Shown here in pieces: positions 1 to 8,851 of a DNA stretch of 64,000 nucleotides. The DNA comes from Paucibacter sp. TC2R-5 (GTDB lineage: Bacteria; Pseudomonadota; Gammaproteobacteria; Burkholderiales; Burkholderiaceae_C). Within the stretch, counting starts at the first letter, position 1. Each line of letters starts with the position of its first letter. Position numbers and translations under genes: made by a program. Below the pieces are notes generated by a model. That model worked only from the letters and a program-made list of their open reading frames with translations, did not search any database and was not told the origin of the DNA. Where the stretch lies: contig NZ_JAJIRQ010000007.1 in the NCBI RefSeq assembly GCF_025717605.1, forward strand, positions 1 to 64,000. Direction: 5' to 3'.

Positions 1-200
1 TCCGTCAAGTGCATCGAAATTTTCTTTTGCACTTCCTTTTTGCTACCTCTGCCGCTGCCGTGGCGTGAACCTCAGCAGCGAAGCCCACGACTGTAGCACG
101 AAGAATCAAGCCTGCAACGCCAACTCGCTGAAAAATATGCAATTACCCGTCCACGCGGTAGCTTGAGGGTCAGCTCAGTCGCGCCGAACGTTCGCACGGT
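1..200. other. Left edge without a recognised gene
   Basis: Downstream of ptsI. I see no terminator hairpin or open frame with coding character here; a neighbouring gene may lie beyond the edge. Confidence 0.4.
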
Positions 201-1985
201 TTACTGCAAAGTCCGCGCCGGTTTGTTTCTGGCGAAAGCTTGCTCCGCCTCTAGCCGGGGATCTTCACTCCCCAAGATTTCTGGCATGAAGGAGGCAAGG
301 CGCGCCGCATCGGCGCGCAACACGCGCTGTTTCACCGAGGGGATTTGAGACGGGTGCATGGAAAAGCTACGCAGACCCATCCCTAGCAGCAAGTCCGTGA
401 ACGCGGGGTCACCGGCCATCTCGCCACATACGCTGACCGACTTGCCGGCCGCTCGCGCCTGCCCGATCGAGCTTGCCAACAACTGCAAGACGGCGGGGTG
501 CCAAGGATCATAAAGATGAGCGACCGCCTCGTCTGCGCGGTCAATCGCCAAGGTGTATTGAATCAGGTCGTTGGTGCCGATCGAGACGAAGTCAACATGG
601 CGCAACAACAAGGGGAGCATCACGGCCGCCGCAGGAATTTCAATCATGACGCCCAGATCAACATGGCTATACGCATGGCCTGCGTCATTGAGTTGCTGCT
701 GAACCTTTTTGACGGCCTCCAGAATCTGCCTTACTTCATGCAGGTGCGCCACCATAGGGATCAGCAGCCGGACCTTGCCAAAAGCACTTGCCCGGTAGAT
801 GGCGCGCAGCTGCTGGCGAAACATGCTGGGTTCGGCCAGGCTCCAGCGAATCGCCCTCAGACCCATGGCCGGATTGAGCACATGCTCATGGCGCAATTCA
901 CTCGCACTCATACGGTCCAGCGGCTTGTCCGCACCCACATCAACGGTACGAATGGTCACCGGCATGCCTTGCATTGCCTCTACGGCCGCCCGGTAAGCAG
1001 CGAATTGCTCATCCTCGCCGGGCAACTCACCATCGCGATTCATGAACAGGAATTCACTGCGGAACAAACCAACCCCGGTGGCGCCCGCCTCAATGGCGCC
1101 GAGCGCATCCAAAGGGAGCTCAATATTCGCGTGCAACTCAATACGTTCACCGTCCAGCGTTACCGCCGGCGTATGCCTTAAACGCGCTAGGCGCGCCCGC
1201 TCCAACTCGCTCTGGCGCTGCCGGAAGCGATACTCTTCCAGCATGATGGGTGACGGATTGACGATCACGGTGCCCGCATCACCATCAATGATGATCCAGT
1301 CATCTTGGCGAATCAGCCGCGAGGCTTCGCGCGTGCCCACCACGGCGGGAATGTCCATGCTGCGGGCAACGATGGCCGTGTGCGAGGTCTTTCCGCCGAT
1401 GTCGGTAATGAAACCGTGAAAGACGCTGCGCTTGAACTGCATCATGTCGGCCGGTGCAATGTCGGCCGCCACCAACAACAAGGGATCTTCTCCGGCAAAG
1501 TCGCGCTGCACAACGCTGGCCGCATCGGCCGGATTCAAACCCTGCTCGCGCGCCAAGGCACTCAAGATCCGCTCGACCACTTGCTCCAGGTCAGCCTTGC
1601 GCTCGCGCAGATAGTCGTCTTCCATCTCGTCGAATTGGCGCGCCAGCACCTCAAGCTGAGCGGACAAGGCCCATTCAGCGTTGTAGTGCCGTTCAACAAT
1701 CCATTGCGTGGCCGCACCAATGAGAGCCTCATCGTGCAAGAGCATCAAGTGCACATCCAGCAAGGCGGCGAGCTCTTGAGGCGTATCGCCCCGCAAGTCC
1801 TGCTTGAGCGTTTCAAACTCGCGCGCCACCACATCGCGGGCCCGATAAGCGCGCTGGATCTCGCCTTCAACCTGAGCTGAAGCAACAAAATAGTGCGCGA
1901 CGTCTACGCGGCTCGACGCCACCAAGACCGCGCGGCCGATGGCCACGCCGCGCGAGACCGGGATGCCAAACACCTGAAAGCTCAT
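201..1985 (-). CDS. ptsI: PTS enzyme I (phosphoenolpyruvate-protein phosphotransferase)
   Basis: 594 residues, close to the usual EI length of about 575. EI takes phosphate from phosphoenolpyruvate and passes it to HPr in the cytoplasm. The phosphorylated histidine is His202 in GGKTSHTAIVARS. The C-terminal PEP-binding barrel contains TGVGLFRSEF and a conserved cysteine in SVCGEMAG. HPr and a mannose-type EIIA lie upstream in the same orientation, but olsB on the other strand separates them from ptsI, so ptsI probably has its own promoter in the 125-bp gap (1986-2110) it shares with olsB. No EIIB or EIIC gene is visible, so a regulatory PTS is more likely than a sugar-transporting one. Family assignment is very secure. 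Confidence 0.97.
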   Translation of the reverse strand: MSFQVFGIPVSRGVAIGRAVLVASSRVDVAHYFVASAQVEGEIQRAYRARDVVAREFETLKQDLRGDTPQELAALLDVHLMLLHDEALIGAATQWIVERHYNAEWALSAQLEVLARQFDEMEDDYLRERKADLEQVVERILSALAREQGLNPADAASVVQRDFAGEDPLLLVAADIAPADMMQFKRSVFHGFITDIGGKTSHTAIVARSMDIPAVVGTREASRLIRQDDWIIIDGDAGTVIVNPSPIMLEEYRFRQRQSELERARLARLRHTPAVTLDGERIELHANIELPLDALGAIEAGATGVGLFRSEFLFMNRDGELPGEDEQFAAYRAAVEAMQGMPVTIRTVDVGADKPLDRMSASELRHEHVLNPAMGLRAIRWSLAEPSMFRQQLRAIYRASAFGKVRLLIPMVAHLHEVRQILEAVKKVQQQLNDAGHAYSHVDLGVMIEIPAAAVMLPLLLRHVDFVSIGTNDLIQYTLAIDRADEAVAHLYDPWHPAVLQLLASSIGQARAAGKSVSVCGEMAGDPAFTDLLLGMGLRSFSMHPSQIPSVKQRVLRADAARLASFMPEILGSEDPRLEAEQAFARNKPARTLQ

Positions 1986-2110
1986 GCACCGACTTTAGCA
2001 GCCACTCGGCCCTGCTGCCTCGTCACCGAATCGTCATTCATGCGTCATGGCAGCGTCACCGCAACAACCGAGCATCCGCCTGCCAACCAACGACCTAGAC
2101 GAGGCCGCTC

Positions 2111-2947
2111 ATGAGGGATCTTCCGCTGTCCACCTTGCCCTATTCCGAACTCCGCCCCGCAAGGCTGGAGCACCCGCCGGTACAGCTGCAGCAGCCAGCG
2201 CATGGAGCGACACCAAGCCGGCTGGAAGTTTGCTGGGCCAAAACAGAACAAGAGGTGTGCGAGGCGCAGCAGCTGCGCTTTCGCGTCTTTGCCGAAGAAA
2301 TGGGCGCACGCCTGACCGTACCAAAAGGAACGCCGGCCGGTCACGACATCGACACCTTCGATGCCTTTTGTGAGCATCTCTTGGTGCGCGAGATTGACCC
2401 CAAGGACCATTCAAGCCGCGTTGTCGGCACCTACCGGGTGCTGACCCCTGCAGCAGCCAAGCGCGCCGGCGGCCTGTACAGCGAGACCGAATTCGATCTC
2501 ACACGCTTGCGCAGCCTGCGGGGAAACATGGTGGAGCTGGGACGCTCTTGCATTGATCCGGCCCACCGCTCGGGCGGCGTCATCATGCTGCTCTGGGGTG
2601 CATTGGCCGAGTTCATGATCAGAAACAAACTCGACACCATGGTCGGCTGCGCCAGCATCAGCATGTGTGATGGCGGTCATTTCGCGGCCAGTCTTTGGAA
2701 GCAACTGGAGAAGACCCATTTGGCCGGGATTGAATGGCAGGTGCGGCCCCGTTTGCCCTTGCCTGTCGATGACTTGCGCCACGATCTCAAGGTCGAGGCG
2801 CCACCTCTGATCAAGGGCTATTTGCGCTGCGGTGCCCGCATACTCGGCGCGCCGGCTTGGGACCCCGACTTCAATATGGCCGATCTGCCGATGATGATGC
2901 GACTGGCCGAACTACCCGCTCGCTACCGTCGTCACTTCATCGAATAA
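2111..2947 (+). CDS. olsB: OlsB-type L-ornithine N(alpha)-acyltransferase (GNAT-like)
   Basis: 278 residues. The central part (about residues 40-230) resembles the acyltransferases that transfer a 3-hydroxyacyl chain from acyl-ACP to ornithine, the first step of ornithine-lipid synthesis, also annotated as hemolysin-like. Visible landmarks are the substrate-domain start QLRFRVFAEEMGA, the acyl-binding-like stretch MVELGRSCIDPAHR, and VGCASISMCDGGH. GAGG at 2101-2104 precedes the ATG by 6 bases and supports this start. The gene runs divergently from ptsI and convergently towards ptsH, with 15 bp between the stops, so it sits inside what is usually one PTS operon. An olsA partner is not present. 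A related GNAT making another N-acyl amino acid is the main alternative. Confidence 0.8.
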   Translation: MRDLPLSTLPYSELRPARLEHPPVQLQQPAHGATPSRLEVCWAKTEQEVCEAQQLRFRVFAEEMGARLTVPKGTPAGHDIDTFDAFCEHLLVREIDPKDHSSRVVGTYRVLTPAAAKRAGGLYSETEFDLTRLRSLRGNMVELGRSCIDPAHRSGGVIMLLWGALAEFMIRNKLDTMVGCASISMCDGGHFAASLWKQLEKTHLAGIEWQVRPRLPLPVDDLRHDLKVEAPPLIKGYLRCGARILGAPAWDPDFNMADLPMMMRLAELPARYRRHFIE

Positions 2948-2962
2948 GCCGCAGGCGGCCGC

Positions 2963-3232
2963 TCACTGACCCTCGCCGAACTTGTCATTCACCAAGGCGG
3001 TGATGGCGTCTTGAGCGGCCTGCTCGTCAGGCCCTTCGGTCTCGAGTTCAACCTCCGAACCCAGGCCAGCCGCCAGCATCATCACGCCCATGATACTTTT
3101 GGCGTTGACGCGCCGGCTCTTTCGGCTCATGAAAACCTCGCACTGAAAGCTACCGGCAAGTTTGGTCAGCTTGGCCGATGCGCGGGCATGCAGGCCCAAT
3201 TTATTGCTGATGGTGAGCGTCGACTTGATCAT
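2963..3232 (-). CDS. ptsH: Phosphocarrier protein HPr
   Basis: 89 residues, normal HPr length. The active-site histidine is His15 in LGLHARASAK, and the regulatory Ser46 in NAKSIMGV is conserved, so control by an HPr kinase encoded elsewhere is possible. HPr accepts phosphate from EI and gives it to EIIA proteins. The start lies 6 bases after the end of manX, so the two are certainly co-transcribed and probably translationally coupled; a weak GAGA stands just before the ATG. Downstream the transcript runs into the antisense end of olsB. Confidence 0.97.
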   Translation of the reverse strand: MIKSTLTISNKLGLHARASAKLTKLAGSFQCEVFMSRKSRRVNAKSIMGVMMLAAGLGSEVELETEGPDEQAAQDAITALVNDKFGEGQ

Positions 3233-3238
3233 TGAATC

Positions 3239-3643
3239 TCAGGTTTCCGAATTGGGGTTCACGGGAATGTCATTCAACATGATGCCGGCCGCACCGCCTT
3301 GAACGGCCCGCGCGATCAAGGACGCCAAAGGCTCGCTGATGTAGCAAAGGGAGCGCCAAAGCATGGGCACATTGACACCACTGACCACGCGCACGGTTTC
3401 GCTGTGCAAACGCTGCGCGCCGTTGCAAGGCGTGGCGCCGAAGACATCGGTCAGAATCAAGGCTTCTGCATGGCCGGCCGCTTGCAGCAGCGCCCGCGCA
3501 GCGCCCTCAACGTCGTCCGCCGACATATCCGGCGTCACGTCCAGCACCGTCAATTGGGCCGCGCAATGCGGGAAGGTGTGCTCCGCCACCACCTTCAAGG
3601 CTGTAGCAAGCGGGGCATGGGCGATCAAAAGCAAACCGGGCAT
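3239..3643 (-). CDS. manX: PTS EIIA component, mannose/fructose type
   Basis: 134 residues, a stand-alone EIIA-Man domain. The likely phosphorylated histidine is His9 in LLLIAHAPLA, and DVFGATPCNGAQ and VSGVNVPML are typical of the family. It is the first gene of a manX-ptsH pair. A TGAGGT ribosome site precedes the ATG. With no IIB, IIC or IID genes here, this protein most likely acts as a phosphorylation-dependent regulator rather than in sugar transport, as proposed for similar betaproteobacterial loci. The function of such orphan EIIA-Man proteins is not well defined. Confidence 0.9.
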   Translation of the reverse strand: MPGLLLIAHAPLATALKVVAEHTFPHCAAQLTVLDVTPDMSADDVEGAARALLQAAGHAEALILTDVFGATPCNGAQRLHSETVRVVSGVNVPMLWRSLCYISEPLASLIARAVQGGAAGIMLNDIPVNPNSET

Positions 3644-3718
3644 GACCTCATTATCAACGCTGCATTTGCTGCGCGCCGCAAGCCCTCCCGTCCTGACTTG
3701 CGTACGGCGCCAAACTGC

Positions 3719-4219
3719 TCACGAATCAAGCTTCAGCCCGGTGATAAAACTCTCCCAGGCGACCGGCTTGTCTTGCGTGCCCAACATCAGCACCTGATAG
3801 ACCCGCAAGCCGCGCGAGAACACCGCCAGCCGTGCGTGCTGCTGCGTGCCCCGCAGCAACTGCTGCCCGGCCGCCGGGTTGGGCGTCATGCCGGCCACGG
3901 TCAGCGCTTCGGTCGATACCGCTTGTGCATTCAATTTAGTCGTCAGCGAGCGCTGCATTTCAAGCAAGGCCGGACCCACCAAGGCCGGATCTTTGAGGTC
4001 GGCCCAGGCCAGGGAGAAGGTCCACTCGTCGGCCTTGCATTCAGCCAAACCCATGGCTGCCGGTTCGGCCGCCGTGGCCGGGCGGCTGTTGACCACCGGC
4101 TTGCAAGGGAACATTGCCGTGATGCCCGCGCCGACGGGGTGAGTCTGGCGCCAATCCAGCTTGGGCGAACAAGCCGCCAAGCTCAAGGCAAGTACGAGAA
4201 GAGGGGCACGTGAGGTCAT
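3719..4219 (-). CDS. Putative lipoprotein of unknown function
   Basis: 166 residues from the ATG at 4219. A TTG 15 bases upstream is also in frame, but the ATG gives a compact lipoprotein signal (MTSRAPLLVLALSLAACSPK). The lipobox LAAC puts the mature N-terminus at the cysteine, so export and lipid anchoring are expected. The rest shows no motif I recognise; it contains CKADEWTFSLAW and may form a small beta-rich periplasmic domain. It lies upstream of manX in the same orientation, with a 75-bp gap, and divergent from the CoA transferase. Confidence 0.75.
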   Translation of the reverse strand: MTSRAPLLVLALSLAACSPKLDWRQTHPVGAGITAMFPCKPVVNSRPATAAEPAAMGLAECKADEWTFSLAWADLKDPALVGPALLEMQRSLTTKLNAQAVSTEALTVAGMTPNPAAGQQLLRGTQQHARLAVFSRGLRVYQVLMLGTQDKPVAWESFITGLKLDS

Positions 4220-4270
4220 GGCGGCATTATCCAAGGGCGGCGGCCATAGCCCTGCCCGACAATCTCACCC

Positions 4271-5551
4271 ATGCAAAACCAAGCCGCCCCCAACGAGCCC
4301 CCCAAAGAATCCTGCCAAGCGCCCCTACCCCCGATGGCGCTGGGTGGCGTGCGCGTACTCGACCTGTCGCGCGTGTTGGCCGGGCCTTGGTGCACGCAAA
4401 CCCTGGCCGATCTCGGCGCCGATGTGATCAAAGTGGAACGACCCGGCAGCGGCGACGACACCCGCGCCTGGGGGCCGCCTTACTTGAAAGATGAGCAGGG
4501 CCGCGACACCAGCGAGGCCGCCTACTACTTAGGCGCCAACCGCAACAAGCGCTCAATCGCCATCGACATCGCCTGCCCAGCAGGCCAAGCGCTGATCCGC
4601 GAACTCGCGGCCGGCGTCGATGTGCTGGTCGAGAACTTCAAGGTCGGAGACCTGGCCCGCTACGGCCTGGACGCGCAAAGCCTGCGCGAGCTCAATCCCG
4701 GCCTGATCGTTTGCTCCATTACCGGCTTCGGCCAGACCGGGCCTTACAAAGACCGTGCCGGCTACGACTACGCCGTGCAGGGCATCGGCGGCCTGATGAG
4801 CGTGACCGGCGAACGTGACGACTTGCCCGGCGGCGGGCCGCAGAAGGTCGGTGTGGCCGTGGCCGACCTCTTCACCGGCCTCTACGCCACCGTCGCGATT
4901 CTGGCCGCCTTGCGTCACCGCGACGCGACCGGCCAGGGCCAGGTCATCGACATGGCCCTGCTCGACACGCAACTGGCCATGCTGGCCAATTTGGGCGCCA
5001 ACTACCTCTGCACGGGCCAAGCACCCACCCGCATGGGCAATGCCCACCAGAACATCGTGCCCTACCAAGCCTTCGAAGCCAGCGATGGCCATTTGATTTT
5101 GGCCATCGGCAATGACCATCAATTTGCCAAGTTCTGCGCCATCGCGGGCTTCCCGGCTTGGGCACAAGACCCTCGCTTCAGCACGAACGCTCAACGCGTT
5201 CGGCAACGCGAGTTGCTGGTGCCCATAATCGCAGCCGCAATCAAAACCCGCCCCCGCGACGCCTGGCTCAGCGCCCTTGAAGCCGCCAAAGTACCCTGCG
5301 GCGCCATCAACAACCTCGCCGAAGCCTTCGCCGACCCGCAGGTCCAGGCGCGAGGCATGGCAAGACCCATGCCGCACCCCTTGAGCCCCGGCTTGCAGCT
5401 GGTGTCCAGCCCCATGAACTTGTCAGCCACGCCGGTGAGCTATCGCCGGGCCCCGCCGCTTTTGGGTCAACACACCCGCGAGCTCTTGCTTGAAGCGGGT
5501 CGAACCGAAGCCGAGATTGCGGCACTGTTGCAGACCGGGGTGATCGCATAG
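4271..5551 (+). CDS. CaiB/BaiF family (class III) CoA transferase
   Basis: 426 residues. The N-terminus (VRVLDLSRVLAGPWCTQTLADLGADVIKVE) is the family signature, followed by LGANRNKRSIAIDI, DVLVENFKVG, a glycine-rich loop GIGGLMSVTGE, and the C-terminal PHPLSPGLQLVSSPM typical of formyl-CoA transferase relatives. These enzymes move CoA between carboxylic acids; the substrate here cannot be read from the sequence. A second in-frame ATG at 4334 (MALGGVRVLDL) lies closer to the family's normal start, so the first 21 residues may not be translated. No partner enzymes are adjacent, so it looks like a single-gene unit. Confidence 0.9.
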   Translation: MQNQAAPNEPPKESCQAPLPPMALGGVRVLDLSRVLAGPWCTQTLADLGADVIKVERPGSGDDTRAWGPPYLKDEQGRDTSEAAYYLGANRNKRSIAIDIACPAGQALIRELAAGVDVLVENFKVGDLARYGLDAQSLRELNPGLIVCSITGFGQTGPYKDRAGYDYAVQGIGGLMSVTGERDDLPGGGPQKVGVAVADLFTGLYATVAILAALRHRDATGQGQVIDMALLDTQLAMLANLGANYLCTGQAPTRMGNAHQNIVPYQAFEASDGHLILAIGNDHQFAKFCAIAGFPAWAQDPRFSTNAQRVRQRELLVPIIAAAIKTRPRDAWLSALEAAKVPCGAINNLAEAFADPQVQARGMARPMPHPLSPGLQLVSSPMNLSATPVSYRRAPPLLGQHTRELLLEAGRTEAEIAALLQTGVIA

Positions 5552-5749
5552 GCGCAGGCCACTGCGTCAAAACGTGTGAAAGTGCGCAAATTTCGCGCTT
5601 ATTGCAGACAAATGACAATTTCAGCGCCAACTCCCCCGGATCAGGGGATGGACGCTGAGGACCATCGCGTTGACGATGGCGTCCGTTGCGGGAATTTGGC
5701 CCGCAAGCGCCCCTAAAAGAAAAACAGCCGCCGATCCTCAAGCCTGCCC
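5552..5749. other. Intergenic region with no recognised element
   Basis: 198 bp between the CoA transferase and the degenerate kinase gene. It is more AT-rich near 5580-5640 than its surroundings, and I see no clear terminator hairpin, repeat or operator. It presumably holds the promoter of the downstream gene. Confidence 0.4.
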
Positions 5750-6934
5750 ATGTCAATCCCGCCGTCCACTTCAACTGCCTCCGCCTGCTCAGCCGCCAAT
5801 GATGTGGCCGGCGAGCCAAGCCCCGTGCAGTGGACCGAAATCGTGCAACAACTGGGTGCTGAAATTGCGGGGCCTCTGAGTTCGGCCTTGGAACGCATCC
5901 ACGACCTGGTCAGCACCGGTCAGATCGACCGCCAGAGCCTGCGTGCGCTGCGTGAAAGCGTCAGCCAGGCGCGTGAGGCCGGCATGCTGGGCCAGCAACT
6001 CGCCCGCCTCGCCTCCGGCCGACTCAAACTGAGCCGCGAGCGCATGCACCTCACGCAAATATTGCGCGGCGTGCTGGCGCAACGCAGCCGCGAAACCCAG
6101 GCGCGCGGCATCCAGGTGCGGCAAATTCTCAAGCCGGTTGAGATCATGGCGGACGGCTCGCTGCTGTTCGCACTGCTCAACGCCTTGATGGATTGGGCTC
6201 TGGCCAGCACTCACAGCTCGATCGACCTGCGGCTGGATCTGACCCCATGGCCGGCTAAAGCCCGACTGGTGTGCCGCTTTGCTCACCGTTCGCTGGACCT
6301 GATCGACGACCCTCGTTTCAAGGAATTGCCGCTGGCCTTGAACTCCCTGGCCTGGCGCCTGGTCGAGCAAACCGCACTGACCATGGGTGTGTTGCCACTG
6401 CGGGAGGACGAAGCAGGCATCACCGTGCTCACCCTCGAGTTCCCGCAAATCATCGGAGACGAGCCCGGCTTGATCGCGGCAAGCAGCGAGCGAGAGGCCG
6501 GCCGGGAACTCGCCCAAAGCAGCGAGCGCGTGGCCGAGTTCCAGCCGTCCAACAACTCCAAGCCATTGGCCGGCAGCCATGTGCTGATCATTTCCGCGCA
6601 GCGCGAGCTACGCGGCCAGATTCAGGCCGCCATGCAGCATATGGGGCTGATCATCGACCTGGCCGGCAGCATGGCGGAAGCGGCGCAGTTTTGCCAGGAA
6701 GGCCTGCCGCATGGCATCGTGTTCGAGAGCGCGCTGCGCGGCGACGACTTTGAGCAATTGTTTGCCGACGTGATGCGCGAAGTGCCGGACTTCTGCTTTG
6801 TCGAAGTGCTCGACGAGCCCCACCTGACACAGCTCTCCACCGCCACTGCAGACGGCCTGGCACGCATCTCGCGCCTGCACCTGAACGATGCGCTGTCCTC
6901 GGTGCTGATGTTCGAGTTGTCCAAAGGGCTTTGA
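5750..6934 (+). CDS. Degenerate histidine-kinase-like protein with C-terminal pseudo-receiver
   Basis: 394 residues. Residues about 25-110 look like a dimerisation helix pair (VQQLGAEIAGPLSSALERI) but lack the phospho-accepting histidine expected in this H-box position. Residues 120-230 resemble a HATPase fold: MADGSLLFALLNALMDWAL matches an N-box pattern, but no G-box glycines follow. Residues about 275-390 (GSHVLIISAQRELRGQI onward) look like a receiver domain in which the phospho-acceptor position reads GIVFESALRG, with no aspartate. It is probably a non-catalytic signalling or scaffold protein. The evidence is pattern-based only, and the domain assignment is tentative. No partner kinase is adjacent. 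Confidence 0.6.
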   Translation: MSIPPSTSTASACSAANDVAGEPSPVQWTEIVQQLGAEIAGPLSSALERIHDLVSTGQIDRQSLRALRESVSQAREAGMLGQQLARLASGRLKLSRERMHLTQILRGVLAQRSRETQARGIQVRQILKPVEIMADGSLLFALLNALMDWALASTHSSIDLRLDLTPWPAKARLVCRFAHRSLDLIDDPRFKELPLALNSLAWRLVEQTALTMGVLPLREDEAGITVLTLEFPQIIGDEPGLIAASSEREAGRELAQSSERVAEFQPSNNSKPLAGSHVLIISAQRELRGQIQAAMQHMGLIIDLAGSMAEAAQFCQEGLPHGIVFESALRGDDFEQLFADVMREVPDFCFVEVLDEPHLTQLSTATADGLARISRLHLNDALSSVLMFELSKGL

Positions 6935-6998
6935 CCCTGGCTTGCGGCGGATGACCCACCCGCCGCCCTTGGTTCAAAGCCCAGGCTAAACTGCCGCC

Positions 6999-7508
6999 AT
7001 GAAGCTGCAACGTATTTTTCTGCCCCTGCTGGTGGCGGCCTTGGCCGGCGGCGGATTCTTTGCCTATCAAAGCCTTGGCTCCCGCGAAGTAGCGCCGGCC
7101 GTCAGCTATGTGCTGCTGGACGGCGCACCGGCCGACTCCAGCCAATGGGCAGGCAAGGTCATGCTGGTCAATTTCTGGGCCACCAGTTGCACGACTTGTG
7201 TCAAAGAGATGCCGCAAATCGTCGCAACGCATGAAAAGTTCAAGGCCCGGGGCTTTGACACCCTGGCCGTGGCGATGAGCTACGACCCACCGGCTTTCGT
7301 GGCCAATTTCGCCGAGAGCCGCAAGCTGCCCTTCGGCGTGGCGATCGACAACAACGGAAAAATCGCCCATCAGTTTGGCAAGATTCAGCTGACGCCAACC
7401 ACGCTATTGATCAATAAGCGCGGCGAGATCGTCAAACGCTATGTCGGTGAACCGGACTTCACCGCCCTGCATGCCTTGGTCGAAAAGCTGCTGGCCGAGT
7501 CGGCCTGA
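6999..7508 (+). CDS. TlpA/ResA-like thioredoxin-fold protein
   Basis: 169 residues. An N-terminal hydrophobic segment (about residues 5-23) acts as a membrane anchor or uncleaved signal, so the thioredoxin domain faces the periplasm. The active site is Cys64-Thr-Thr-Cys67 in NFWATSCTTCVKEMP, and the cis-proline loop LTPTTLLIN is present. Such proteins reduce or isomerise disulfides, for example during cytochrome c maturation, but no cytochrome genes are adjacent. The next gene starts 27 bases later, so co-transcription with the binding protein is likely. Confidence 0.9.
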   Translation: MKLQRIFLPLLVAALAGGGFFAYQSLGSREVAPAVSYVLLDGAPADSSQWAGKVMLVNFWATSCTTCVKEMPQIVATHEKFKARGFDTLAVAMSYDPPAFVANFAESRKLPFGVAIDNNGKIAHQFGKIQLTPTTLLINKRGEIVKRYVGEPDFTALHALVEKLLAESA

Positions 7509-7535
7509 GCGCAGCAGTCAATAAGCTTGTCGGCC

Positions 7536-8372
7536 ATGTTCGCTTGCTACCTACACCGTGCCGTCTCGATAGCTGTTTGCCTGGCGTTCAGCACTGGGCT
7601 ACTCGCGCAGACCCCGGCCGAGTTCTCGGCCACCTCAGCCACCGCATCATTTAGCAACGACAAAAAGACGCTGGTGCTCGCGGGCGAAGATGACTGGTCG
7701 CCGTACAGCGCCGCCGAGAAGCCCGGCGCCGACACCGACAGCAGCCCGGTCGGTTTCAGTGTTGACCTGGTGCGCGCCGCTCTTGCAAGCCAAGGCATAC
7801 AGGTGAAGATCATCAACGTACCGTTTGCGCGCTGCATGCTTTACGCTAAATCCGGCCAGGTCGCGGGCTGCTTCAACGCCACCATCACCGATGACAACCG
7901 CGCCGACTATGTCTGGCACCAGCCGGCCATGTTCGAGGAGGAGTTGTCGATCTTTGCTCGCGCTGACGCCGATGTGCCCGAACTCCGGTTGGCCGACCTG
8001 CGGGGCAAGCGCGTGGCCTATACCAACGGCTACACCTACCCCAGCGAATTCATGCACGACAGCCGGATTCTGAAATCGGTGGCTGTCTCCGATGCCGCCT
8101 TGATACGCATGCTGCTGGCCAAGCGGGTCGACTACATCTTGCTCAATCGCACGCCCGGCGGCATGCGCATCAACAACACACCCGAGTTCAAGGGCCGCGC
8201 CAAGCGAGTGGGCCTGCTCTCAATGGATGGCTTCTGGGTGGCTTTTTCCAAGCAACACCCGCAGGGCGAGAGCCTGGCCCAAGCCTTCAGCGCTGGGTTG
8301 GCGCAGATGCGGCGCGACGGCAGCTATCAGCGCCTGCAAGATGAATTTCGCAAACGGGTGCACTACCGCTGA
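7536..8372 (+). CDS. Periplasmic solute-binding protein, family 3 (amino-acid type)
   Basis: 278 residues from the ATG at 7536 (a TTG at 7527 is also in frame). The signal peptide ends near GLLAQTPAE. The mature protein carries SBP family 3 features: GEDDWSPYS, VGFSVDLVRAALASQGI, FARCMLYAKSGQVAGCFNAT and LRGKRVAYTNGYTYP. Two cysteines (in FARCML and VAGCFN) lie close together and may pair. No ABC permease or ATPase is nearby, so this is an orphan binding protein; it could feed a remote transporter or act as a sensor partner. The ligand cannot be predicted. Confidence 0.85.
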   Translation: MFACYLHRAVSIAVCLAFSTGLLAQTPAEFSATSATASFSNDKKTLVLAGEDDWSPYSAAEKPGADTDSSPVGFSVDLVRAALASQGIQVKIINVPFARCMLYAKSGQVAGCFNATITDDNRADYVWHQPAMFEEELSIFARADADVPELRLADLRGKRVAYTNGYTYPSEFMHDSRILKSVAVSDAALIRMLLAKRVDYILLNRTPGGMRINNTPEFKGRAKRVGLLSMDGFWVAFSKQHPQGESLAQAFSAGLAQMRRDGSYQRLQDEFRKRVHYR

Positions 8373-8446
8373 TCGAAGGGCGGGCCGACACTTGATTCAA
8401 TCATTCGATTTAATCCTTAGCTCCACTGAACCCCCAAAGGCTCTTC

Positions 8447-8740
8447 ATGATTCTCGAGATCGCCGAAATTCAAATTCCGCCTGGCCAGCAGGCCGCCTTT
8501 GAAGCCGCCATTGCGCATGGCATCAAGACCGTGATCGCACAGGCCCAGGGCTTTATGAGCGCGAGCGTCCAACATGGGCTGGAGTCACCCGAGCGTTACA
8601 TCTTGCAGATCGAATGGGCCAGCCTTGAGGACCATACCGTGCATTTTCGCGGCGGCCCCTTGTTCCCAGCTTGGCGCGCCATCGTCGGCCCCTTCTTCGC
8701 TCAGCCGCCTAGGGTGGAGCATTTCGAACGCGTCATTTAA
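8447..8740 (+). CDS. Antibiotic-biosynthesis-monooxygenase (ABM) domain protein
   Basis: 97 residues, a single dimeric alpha-beta ABM domain. It starts MILEIAEIQIPPGQ and contains GFMSASVQHGLESPERYILQ, WASLEDH and FRGGPLFPAWR, the pattern of small cofactor-free monooxygenase-like proteins. Many members are quinol or heme-related oxygenases, others have no known activity, so only the fold can be named. It is flanked by unrelated genes and is probably monocistronic. Confidence 0.85.
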   Translation: MILEIAEIQIPPGQQAAFEAAIAHGIKTVIAQAQGFMSASVQHGLESPERYILQIEWASLEDHTVHFRGGPLFPAWRAIVGPFFAQPPRVEHFERVI

Positions 8741-8851
8741 GCGGATGCGGTGAAGGGCCAGCTAAGCGCTTGTCTCAGGTCAAGCCGGAAGCCATAACGC
8801 TTGGCTAGACTGCGGTTGATCTCAGCCCCGCTGGGGCAAAAAAGCGACACC

